DNA of 33,148 nt from an uncultured Myxococcales bacterium (GTDB lineage: Bacteria > Myxococcota_A > UBA9042). The position numbers and the translations under genes are program-made. The notes under the pieces were generated by a model. That model made no database searches. It was not told where the DNA came from and saw only the letters and a program-made list of their open reading frames with translations. The stretch's first letter is position 1, and each line of letters opens with the position of its first letter. Positions 26,474 to 31,706 of the stretch are shown in pieces. The stretch covers positions 1 to 33,148 of the forward strand of contig CALGHC010000821.1 of assembly GCA_937915965.1 (NCBI GenBank), given 5' to 3'.

Positions 26474-27115
26474 TCAGGACGTGGCGCTGCCGTCGCTGCG
26501 GTCGGCGCGTCGGCACAGGCAGGTGACGAACTCCTGGGCAGCGCCCCAGGGCGTGATGTGGGCATCGGTGGCACAGGTGACGCGCTCGAACTTCGCGTCG
26601 AAGACGCCGCTGAGCGCGTCGTCGTCGTAGCGGACCACCGGCAGGCCGCTGCATTTCTCCGGGCCGTTCGGACCGAAAGTCGAGATGATCAACCGGCCGC
26701 CCGGCCGCAGCGCCCGCTCTACCTGAGCGACGTAGGCCGCGCGGTCGTTTGGGTCGACGAGAAAGTGGAACACCGCGCGGTCGTGCCAAAGGCCGTAGCC
26801 CGCCGCCGGCAGCGCGACCTGGGTCACGTCGCCGACCAGCCAGCGCACCGCATGGCCCCGCTCGCCCATGGCGGCCCGCGCCTTCGCCAGGGCGGCCGCA
26901 GAGATGTCGAGCACCGTGACGTCGGTGAAGCCGCGATCGATCAGATCGGCCGTCAGCGTCGAGGCGCCGCCGCCGATGTCGATGATTGGCGCGCTACACG
27001 CGAGCCCGGCGGTATCGATCAGCTCGAGCGAGCGGGCGAGGTGCGGCGCGTACCAGCTCAGACCCTGCGGATCGCGGCTCTTGTAGACGTGGTCCCAGTG
27101 GTTGGCGCGGCTCAT
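26474..27115 (-). CDS. Class I SAM-dependent methyltransferase
   Basis: The 213-residue domain begins 'MSRANHWDHVYKS', has 'LSWYAPHLARSLELI', motif I Asp-Ile-Gly-Gly-Gly-Ala-Ser-Thr, 'VTVLDISAAALAKAR', 'LWHDRAVFHFLVDPNDRAAY' and 'GGRLIISTFGPNGPEKCSG'. This is a recognisable bacterial small-molecule-type methyltransferase family whose substrate I cannot name. The internal ATG at 27115 has no Shine-Dalgarno. The same frame is open upstream through a truncated HigA antitoxin (start 27379), so a 301-residue HigA-methyltransferase fusion may be the product actually made. Confidence 0.88.
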   Translation of the reverse strand: MSRANHWDHVYKSRDPQGLSWYAPHLARSLELIDTAGLACSAPIIDIGGGASTLTADLIDRGFTDVTVLDISAAALAKARAAMGERGHAVRWLVGDVTQVALPAAGYGLWHDRAVFHFLVDPNDRAAYVAQVERALRPGGRLIISTFGPNGPEKCSGLPVVRYDDDALSGVFDAKFERVTCATDAHITPWGAAQEFVTCLCRRADRSDGSATS

Positions 27116-27379
27116 GCGAGGAGAATGGCGCGCGGCGAGCCTGGCGGCAAGGTCGCCTGGGGCGAGGCGTGGTTGGCTTCCGGTCGTGCCGAGCGCCTGA
27201 GCCAGAAACCACGCCGTCTCCGACGCGACGCCGCGCTTGCCCTTGACGATCTCGTTGACTCGCTGGACGGGCACCCCGATGCGGCCGGCGAAGGCGACCT
27301 GGGTCAACCCGAGCGGCCGCAGGACCTCCTTGACCAGCACCTCGCCGGGGTGGGTTGGAATGCGCTGTTCGGGAAGCAT
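27116..27379 (-). pseudogene. higA: HigA-type XRE antitoxin, C-terminally truncated and in frame with the methyltransferase
   Basis: From the ATG at 27379 the frame reads a HigA/VapI-type HTH: 'IPTHPGEVL', 'LGLTQVAFAGRIGVPVQRVN' and 'GKRGVASETAWFLAQALGTT'. It is closely similar to the intact HigA at 29114-29401, but identity stops after Ala-Leu-Gly-Thr-Thr. The normal tail (Pro-Gln-Phe-Trp...) is replaced by about 22 unrelated residues leading straight into the methyltransferase with no stop. The HTH itself is intact and could still bind DNA. Confidence 0.85.
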
Positions 27380-27389
27380 GGTCGTCACC

Positions 27390-27430
27390 TCAGCGGTGGT
27401 CGACGAGCCGCACGTCGTCCGCGTCGGAGG
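27390..27430 (-). pseudogene. higB: Remnant of the higB 3' end
   Basis: In a frame different from the surrounding open frame, the minus strand reads Asp-Ala-Asp-Asp-Val-Arg-Leu-Val-Asp-His-Arg-stop. It is almost identical to the end of the intact HigB at 29412-29702 (Ala-Asp-Asp-Val-Arg-Leu-Val-Asp-Tyr-His). The spacing to the higA start is the same in both. The rest of higB is missing, so a deletion has fused GNAT-toxin sequence to the last dozen codons of higB. Confidence 0.8.
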
Positions 27431-27456
27431 CCGCTTCCGCCCGTTGGCCAGCTTGC

Positions 27457-27778
27457 GGCCCTGGGCGTCCTTGTGGACGGCCAGGCGGCCGATCAGAGCG
27501 ACGGGCAGCGGGTACCGTGGCAGTCGCTTCTTGATGGCCGTGCGAAGTCGCGTCGATTCTACGTTGGCCATCGACAGCGTGTAGAAGCCGAGGACCGACG
27601 GGTCCGCCGTGTCCGCGCCCGCCAGGACGAAGGTGCTGCCGATGCCGCGTTGGTGGTTGGCGACCGCGTGTGTGGCGAAGAAGCCGTCGAGGGCATCTTC
27701 GCCACACACAAAGCCACTGGCCGCGTCCGCGTCGGTGATCTGGCGGGTGAGCGGTCGAAGCGGGCGACCGTTGGCCAT
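27457..27778 (-). pseudogene. Truncated GNAT acetyltransferase toxin (TacT-like)
   Basis: About 105 residues match the N-terminal half of GNAT toxins paired with RHH antitoxins: 'FVCGEDALDGFFATHA', 'STFVLAGAD', 'VLGFYTLSMA', 'PLPVALIGRLAVHKDAQGR'. The sequence breaks at the acetyl-CoA pyrophosphate-binding motif, so Gly-x-Gly and the whole C-terminal half, with the catalytic Tyr, are lost. The frame continues through the higB remnant into higA. The ATG at 27778 overlaps the RHH antitoxin stop (TGATG). It is almost certainly inactive as an acetyltransferase. Confidence 0.85.
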
Positions 27779-27924
27779 CAACCCGCCCCGGTAAGTGCAG
27801 CCTTGAGGGCGTCGTTGGGCTCGGGCGGATCGTCGATGACCTGACTCTTGCTGAGGCCCAGCTGTTCAGCCAGTTCTTGCAGCGCCAGGGCTCTGCTGTC
27901 CGGTACTGTTGCTTCGACTTGCAT
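27778..27924 (-). CDS. Small RHH (DUF1778/CopG-like) antitoxin, shortened
   Basis: The 48-residue product begins 'MQVEATVPDSRALALQELA' and continues 'EQLGLSKSQVID', the ribbon-helix-helix pattern of antitoxins in TacA/AtaR-type pairs. It then ends after about 20 more residues, so the toxin-neutralising tail is short. It overlaps the GNAT start by one base and has AGGGG-type Shine-Dalgarno bases upstream. An 18-bp perfect palindrome lies 14 bp upstream and is the likely autoregulatory operator. With its toxin truncated it is an orphan, though its DNA-binding part looks complete. Confidence 0.75.
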   Translation of the reverse strand: MQVEATVPDSRALALQELAEQLGLSKSQVIDDPPEPNDALKAALTGAG

Positions 27925-27938
27925 GGTTGGCGCCCCTC

Positions 27939-27956
27939 TCCCTCAAATTTGAGGGA
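27939..27956 (-). promoter_or_regulatory. 18-bp perfect palindrome, probable RHH operator
   Basis: TCCCTCAAATTTGAGGGA is a perfect palindrome ending 14 bp before the antitoxin ATG. RHH antitoxins repress their own operons by binding such inverted repeats, so this is the likely operator. Confidence 0.7.
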
Positions 27957-28120
27957 AATCTCAGCGTACGGTCGAAGGCTGGCGGGGTCTGTGGCAGTCA
28001 AGGTCGAAGATGGCAACGTCGCCGAGCTCTTCGACCAGCGCCCATCGCCACGATGTGGTGCCTGGCGCCGGTCGCGGCACGCTCGCCGGCCGGCCCATTG
28101 TCCGGGTTCGAGGCGCGGAC

Positions 28121-28309
28121 GTGCACCATCTCAGTCCCCGATCCGCACGCCGGCTTGGCGTCACTCTTGTCGCGGTCACGGTCATGGCGGTGGCCTGCGC
28201 CGATGGCAACACGGCGGCGGACAACGATCCCGATACCGCCGGTGCGGTCGAGGACGCATCTGCAGGCGCGGTGGCTCAAACATTGAGCCGGAAGTTTGTC
28301 GCTCAGTAA
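28121..28309 (+). pseudogene. Truncated lipoprotein 5' end at the edge of the toxin-antitoxin array
   Basis: A GTG-started frame encodes a good lipoprotein signal: Arg-Arg, a hydrophobic segment and a lipobox (Met-Ala-Val-Ala-Cys), then an acidic Asp/Ala/Gly linker like those of the other lipoproteins here. About 27 residues after the Cys the frame runs into the first 68-bp repeat and stops at 28307-28309. The C-terminal domain is missing, so this looks like a gene cut by arrival of the cassette region or by a deletion. The GTG is a guess; the upstream frame stays open to 28010. Confidence 0.55.
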
Positions 28310-28347
28310 TTACGGAAGGTTGCGGGAGGAATCCCCAGCCTGTCCTC
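28280..28347 (+). repeat. 68-bp boundary repeat, copy 1
   Basis: Begins ACATTGAGCCGGAAGTTTG and ends near TGTCCTC. The first 19 bases are identical to copy 4, which also shares GTAATT, GGTTGCGG and the terminal GTTCGG. A hairpin GGCTCA-AACAT-TGAGCC straddles its left end. It lies 11 bp from the parE stop. Confidence 0.75.
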
Positions 28348-28358
28348 GTTCGGACCTA

Positions 28359-28673
28359 TCACGACCCATCGTTGTCGCCATCCGGCGCAACGCCCGGCGG
28401 GAACAGCCTGTGTCCCTCGAAGACGGTCAGCATATGCACCTCTTCGCCGAGCACCCGGTAGACGAGTCTGTAGGAACGTAGCAAGACCTCGCGCACGTCG
28501 TCTTGCTCCAACTCCGGTACGACGCGCCCGGCCATGGGCATGGAAGCGGCGTCCCTGGCGCGGGCTTGGAGGCGAGTCACCCAGTGGCGAGCCGCAGCCG
28601 CGTTGTCCCGGGCGATGTACCGACGAATCTCGTCGAGATCGCGCAGCGCAAGCGGTAGCCAACGGAGCTTCAT
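28359..28673 (-). CDS. parE: ParE/RelE-family toxin
   Basis: The 104-residue product has the ParE fold pattern: 'WLPLALRDLDEIRRYIARDN', 'AARHWVTRLQARA', 'PMAGRVVPEL', 'VREVLLRSYRLVYRV', 'VHMLTVFEGHRLFP'. Family members poison DNA gyrase or cleave ribosome-bound mRNA; which applies cannot be told from sequence. The start overlaps the antitoxin stop by 4 nt (ATGA), the usual antitoxin-first arrangement. It looks complete. Confidence 0.92.
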   Translation of the reverse strand: MKLRWLPLALRDLDEIRRYIARDNAAAARHWVTRLQARARDAASMPMAGRVVPELEQDDVREVLLRSYRLVYRVLGEEVHMLTVFEGHRLFPPGVAPDGDNDGS

Positions 28674-28966
28674 GGCGTGTCGAGATGCCCGAACTTGCCG
28701 TCGAGCAACGCGTTCAGGTCGTTGTCGTCGTCGATGGCCATGCCGGCCTCGGATTCCGCGAGCCCCTGATGAACCGCAGCGACGAATCGCTCCCGCTCGG
28801 TCAGGCGATCGTAGTCTTCTGGCGTGACCAGCACCCCGGCCGGTCGGCCATTCTGGGTGATGACCACCGGTCGGCTGTGCTCACGCAATCCACGCATGAT
28901 GCGGGATGCGTGGGTCTTGAACTCGCCGATGGGGATGATGTCGTCTTGGATGCTGATGGGCTTCAT
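28670..28966 (-). CDS. Phd/YefM-family antitoxin
   Basis: The 98-residue product has the Phd/YefM N-terminal DNA-binding fold ('IIPIGEFKTHASRIMRGLRE', 'RPVVITQNGRPAGVLVTPEDYDRL') and an acidic C-terminal tail expected to wrap the toxin. GGAGG lies 6 nt before the ATG. A promoter with TTGAAT and TAGAAT boxes separated by 18 bp lies upstream (28991-29020), with repeated TCAGAC/GTCTGA half-sites in and next to the spacer, consistent with autorepression by the antitoxin-toxin complex. Confidence 0.93.
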   Translation of the reverse strand: MKPISIQDDIIPIGEFKTHASRIMRGLREHSRPVVITQNGRPAGVLVTPEDYDRLTERERFVAAVHQGLAESEAGMAIDDDNDLNALLDGKFGHLDTP

Positions 28967-28990
28967 GGGTCCTCCGGAGCGGACCCTCGC

Positions 28991-29027
28991 ATTCTAGTCT
29001 GAATCGTGGTCTGAATTCAAGTCAGAC
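28991..29027 (-). promoter_or_regulatory. Promoter/operator of the Phd-ParE operon
   Basis: On the minus strand TTGAAT (29020-29015) and TAGAAT (28996-28991) are 18 bp apart. The spacer contains ATTCAGAC twice, and GTCTGA...TCAGAC (29009-29027) forms an inverted repeat over the -35 box. The right arm touches the start of 68-bp repeat copy 2. Confidence 0.65.
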
Positions 29028-29093
29028 ATTGAGCCGAAGTGTGGGCGTCCTGTGATTCCAAGCGCTTGGTGCGGAGATCCCCACTTTGTCACC
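29026..29093 (+). repeat. 68-bp boundary repeat, copy 2
   Basis: Begins ACATTGAGCCG and ends CCCCACTTTGTCACC. It contains the perfect palindrome CCAAGCGCTTGG in its centre. Its right half is most like copy 3. It lies between the Phd promoter and the higA stop. Confidence 0.8.
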
Positions 29094-29113
29094 ATGGAGC
29101 CCGCAGCCTCCGC

Positions 29114-29401
29114 TCATCCCGCCCGTGCTACGGGCTCCACCTCGTGGTCGGGGCGCCCCGTGGCGAGGTCGTAGCCGCTCTGGAGGTTCATCCAGAACTG
29201 CGGGGTCGTGCCCAGCGCCTGTGCCAGCAGCCAGGCTGTCTGCGACGTGACGCCTCGCTTGCCCTTGATGATCTCGTTGACCCGCTGGACGGGCACGCCG
29301 ATGTGTCGGGCGAAGGCCACCTGCGTCAGCTCCAGGGGACGCAGGAACTCTTCGAGCAGCACCTCGCCGGGGTGCGTCGGGACTCGGTTCTCGGGAAGCA
29401 T
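29114..29401 (-). CDS. higA: HigA-type antitoxin (XRE family)
   Basis: The 95-residue HTH antitoxin reads 'VPTHPGEVLLEEFLRPLELT', an XRE helix-turn-helix 'QVAFARHIGVPVQRVNEIIK', and the typical tail 'AQALGTTPQFWMNLQSGYDL'. It neutralises HigB and represses the operon. It is second in the operon, in the toxin-first order normal for higBA, 10 bp after the higB stop. A damaged paralogue lies at 27116-27379. Confidence 0.94.
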   Translation of the reverse strand: MLPENRVPTHPGEVLLEEFLRPLELTQVAFARHIGVPVQRVNEIIKGKRGVTSQTAWLLAQALGTTPQFWMNLQSGYDLATGRPDHEVEPVARAG

Positions 29402-29411
29402 GATCGTCACC

Positions 29412-29702
29412 TCAGTGGTAGTCCACGAGCCGCACGTCGTCGGCGCCGCCATCGGACCAGCGGAAGACAACCCGCCACTGGTCGTTCACCCGGATGCTGT
29501 GCAAGCCGGAGAGGTCGCCACCCAGAGCCTCCAGCCGGTTGCCCGGCGGTACCCGCAGGTCTTCCAGCCGAGCGGCAGCCTCGATCATGTCCAGCTTCCT
29601 CATGGCGGCCCGCACGAGTTTGCTGTCCAGCCTGCGGACCCTGCTGGTGGGGCGACCGTGGTACAGGTCCGCCGTGAGCTTGTCGTCGAACGTGCGGATC
29701 AT
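29412..29702 (-). CDS. higB: HigB-type mRNA interferase toxin
   Basis: The 96-residue product is a RelE-superfamily HigB: 'MIRTFDDKLTADLYHGR', 'KLVRAAMRKLDMIEAAARLEDL', 'PPGNRLEALGGDLSG', 'SIRVNDQWRVVFRW', and the basic/aromatic C terminus 'DDVRLVDYH'. Such toxins cleave mRNA on the ribosome. The ATG at 29702 has GAGGTGG upstream; an in-frame ATG at 29729 is also open. It looks complete. Confidence 0.93.
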   Translation of the reverse strand: MIRTFDDKLTADLYHGRPTSRVRRLDSKLVRAAMRKLDMIEAAARLEDLRVPPGNRLEALGGDLSGLHSIRVNDQWRVVFRWSDGGADDVRLVDYH

Positions 29703-29735
29703 GCAGGCCACCTCGCATCCTGAGTGCATCTTGCA

Positions 29736-29764
29736 TGATTACACGGCAACCGTGAAGGCATGAA
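29736..29764 (-). promoter_or_regulatory. higBA promoter with operator in the spacer
   Basis: On the minus strand TTCATG (29764-29759) and TAATCA (29741-29736) are exactly 17 bp apart. The spacer contains the inverted repeat CACGG-TTG-CCGTG (29742-29754). An operator in the promoter spacer is where HigA would block RNA polymerase. Confidence 0.6.
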
Positions 29765-29842
29765 TGTCGTGGCTGCATCGCCTGGAAATCCAAAGCCGAA
29801 TCGGACCGCGATTCTGTGGGGAGCCAGATGAAATTACAGCCA

Positions 29843-29861
29843 AACGTCTGCTTCAGACGTT
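29843..29861 (+). repeat. Perfect hairpin at the left end of boundary repeat 3
   Basis: AACGTCTG-CTT-CAGACGTT has 8-bp perfect arms and a 3-nt loop. An overlapping alternative, GCTTCA-GACGT-TGAAGC, is also perfect, so two structures compete at the repeat boundary. Confidence 0.7.
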
Positions 29862-29924
29862 GAAGCGTAGTGCAGGCTGTCTGTGATTGCGGGCACTTGG
29901 GGCGGCAATCCCCACTTTGTCACC
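29857..29924 (+). repeat. 68-bp boundary repeat, copy 3
   Basis: Begins ACGTTGAAGCG and ends CCCCACTTTGTCACC, 15 bases shared exactly with the end of copy 2. The centre holds GATTGC...GCAATC. It is the most diverged copy on its left side. It separates the higBA promoter from the AbiE promoter. Confidence 0.75.
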
Positions 29925-29966
29925 GTACGCTTCTCGAAAGCGACGAAAGGAGCGCAGGGACGCCCC

Positions 29967-29995
29967 TTGCAGTTTGCGCTCCGGTAGTGTTACAA
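29967..29995 (+). promoter_or_regulatory. Possible abiEi promoter
   Basis: TTGCAG (29967-29972) and TTACAA (29990-29995) are 17 bp apart, 43 bp before the AbiEi ATG. The match to consensus is moderate, and no clear palindrome overlaps it. Confidence 0.35.
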
Positions 29996-30037
29996 AACGT
30001 CGGCACATATAGGCAAAGGCAGACATTTAGACACGAC

Positions 30038-30658
30038 ATGGCTGACCACGACCGAGACATCTCCCCAGTCCAGCAGCGGGCTCTTGCCCTGGTTCGAGAG
30101 GTAGGTGTGCTGCGGCCCCGTGACCTCGATTGCCACGACATCCCCCGGGAGCACCTGCGGCGACTTCGGGACAAGGGGCTCCTCGAACAGGTGGGGCGAG
30201 GGCTCTACGTGCTCCCCGACGCCGATCTTGGAGCCCACTTCGGGCTCGTCACGGCCTGCAAGCGGGTACCACATGGCGTCGTCTGCCTGCTGTCCGCCCT
30301 GCGGTTTCACGAGATGACGACGCAGGCGCCGTTCGAGGTCTGGATGGCAGTTGACCGTCGAGCCCGACTCCCCAAGACGCCAGAGCTTCCCCTGCGCATC
30401 GTTCGGTTCTCCGGCAAGGCGCTTCGATTCGGGGTCGAGCAGCACGAGGTCGAGGGTGTCGCGGTCCGGGTGTACGGACCGGCCAAGACGGTGGCCGACT
30501 GCTTCAAGTACCGCAACAAGATCGGCGTCGATGTCGCCGTCGAGGCGCTGAGGGACTACTTTCGCCTTCGGAAGGGGACGGTCGACGACCTATGGATGTA
30601 CGCCGGGGCCTGCCGGGTCAAGTCTGTGATGCGCCCCTACATGGAGGCCCTGGCGTGA
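30038..30658 (+). CDS. abiEi: AbiEi-family antitoxin / transcriptional regulator
   Basis: The 206-residue product has an N-terminal winged helix ('LALVREVGVLRPRDLDCHDI', 'HLRRLRDKGLLEQVGRGLYV') and the AbiEi C-terminal domain ('VPHGVVCLLSALRFHEM', 'VYGPAKTVADCFKYRNKIG', 'DVAVEALRDYFR'). It is the antitoxin of a type IV AbiE system, acting as operon repressor and toxin antagonist. The ATG at 30038 starts at the conserved region. The stop overlaps the partner's GTG start by 4 nt (GTGA). It looks complete. Confidence 0.92.
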   Translation: MADHDRDISPVQQRALALVREVGVLRPRDLDCHDIPREHLRRLRDKGLLEQVGRGLYVLPDADLGAHFGLVTACKRVPHGVVCLLSALRFHEMTTQAPFEVWMAVDRRARLPKTPELPLRIVRFSGKALRFGVEQHEVEGVAVRVYGPAKTVADCFKYRNKIGVDVAVEALRDYFRLRKGTVDDLWMYAGACRVKSVMRPYMEALA

Positions 30659-31455
30659 CCTCGTCCAAGGTGAAGAACCTGCCCGCCTCCGTCCGTGCCC
30701 GCCTGCTGAACCTTGCCCGGGAGCGTGGAGAGGACTTCACCGGGCTGCTCACGAGGTACGTCCTGGAACGCTTCATGTTCCGGCTGGCCTCGTCGGAGTA
30801 CGCTGATCGCTTCGTCCTCAAGGGCGCCACGCTCTTCGCCATTTGGAGCGATCAACCGCACCGACCGACCCGAGACATCGACCTGCTGGGCTTCGGCGTG
30901 AACGACGTGCCCGCCCTGGTGGAGGTGTTCGGGCAGGTCTGTCAGCAGGATGTGGAGCCCGACGGCCTCGTCTTCGCCGCCGACTCTGTGCAGGGCGGAC
31001 TCATCCGAGAGGATCGGATCTACGAGGGCGTGCGAGTCACGCTGATGGAGGAGACCGTGGTGGCCGAGAAGCTCCAGGCGATGGTCGCTCTTGGCATCGT
31101 GAACAGCCGGATGAAGGACTTCTACGACATCTGGGTGCTGGCCCGAGACAACGCCTTCGAGGGTTCGGTGCTGAGCGAGGCTGTCCGCCGAACCTTTGCT
31201 CGGAGGCGTTCACCCTTGCAGTCGAGGCCGCCCGTGGCCCTGACTTTGGAGTTCTCGGACGACCCTGCGAAGGCAGTCCAGTGGCGAGCGTTCCTTCGTC
31301 GAGGTCGGCTCGTTGCGGGTGAACCCGGACTTCACGAGGTCGTCCAACTCCTTGCCGGGTTCCTGCTCCCGATGCTCGGCCTGTCCGAGTCCGGCGCTTC
31401 TGTCCACCAACAGTGGCCGCCCGGCGGGCCTTGGCGCTCGGTCCCGGGGCGCTGA
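30655..31455 (+). CDS. abiEii: AbiEii-family nucleotidyltransferase toxin with an internal deletion
   Basis: The 266-residue product has the AbiEii N-terminal part ('RLLNLARERGEDFTGLLTRY', 'LERFMFRLA', 'FVLKGATLFAIW' and Arg-Asp-Ile-Asp-Leu with the paired Asp residues). The late part is also present ('TVVAEKLQAMVALGIVNSRM', 'KDFYDIWVLA', 'WPPGGPW'). From memory of the family, a segment of about 45-50 residues, including the conserved Asp-Ile-Gly-Phe-Gly-Asp motif, normally lies between 'GVRV' and 'ETVVAEKL'. Here only Thr-Leu-Met-Glu lies between them. The deletion is in frame and removes a motif expected near the active site, so the toxin is probably inactive. The GTG start overlaps the abiEi stop. 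Confidence 0.88.
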   Translation: MTSSKVKNLPASVRARLLNLARERGEDFTGLLTRYVLERFMFRLASSEYADRFVLKGATLFAIWSDQPHRPTRDIDLLGFGVNDVPALVEVFGQVCQQDVEPDGLVFAADSVQGGLIREDRIYEGVRVTLMEETVVAEKLQAMVALGIVNSRMKDFYDIWVLARDNAFEGSVLSEAVRRTFARRRSPLQSRPPVALTLEFSDDPAKAVQWRAFLRRGRLVAGEPGLHEVVQLLAGFLLPMLGLSESGASVHQQWPPGGPWRSVPGR

Positions 31456-31545
31456 TCTGGGACGAACGGGGCCGACTCGGGCCGGATTCTGGACTTGGCG
31501 TCCGTCATAAGTGTTTGAAAATAGGGACCAAGCGAGCCGGTCTAG

Positions 31546-31613
31546 ACATTGAGCCGGAAGTTTGGCGGCTTGTAATTCCAAACGGTTGCGGCCGTTGTCT
31601 CCAGTTTGTCGCC
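31546..31613 (+). repeat. 68-bp boundary repeat, copy 4
   Basis: Begins ACATTGAGCCGGAAGTTTG (identical to copy 1) and ends CAGTTTGTCGCC, followed by GTTCGG as in copy 1. The palindrome GTCTAGAC crosses its left end and AACGG-TTGCGG-CCGTT forms a central hairpin. It separates the two AbiE modules. Confidence 0.8.
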
Positions 31614-31652
31614 GGTTCGGCTGAACAGAGCCTCGGGCCGAGCGGGGCCGTG

Positions 31653-31706
31653 GTTTCCTAAATGTGTCGAGTTTCCTTGCGAGGAAACTTGGTGTATAAA
31701 GGAAAC
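31653..31706 (+). promoter_or_regulatory. Nested four-site operator over the start of the second AbiE operon
   Basis: Two GTTTCCT heptamers (31653, 31671) and two AGGAAAC heptamers (31682, 31700) share one centre of symmetry (31679.5) and an 18-bp spacing within each pair. The inner pair forms the perfect repeat AGTTTCCT-TGCG-AGGAAACT (31670-31689). TATAAA (31695-31700) lies just before the last heptamer, and the ATG follows at 31707. Binding of a dimer or tetramer here would cover promoter and start codon together. Confidence 0.72.

Noticed and set aside
28280-31613. The 68-bp repeats as ordinary integron attC sites
   Set aside because: I looked on both strands for RYYYAAC and GTTRRRY ends and for long complementarity between left and right halves. 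None is consistent across the four copies, so I call them only boundary repeats.
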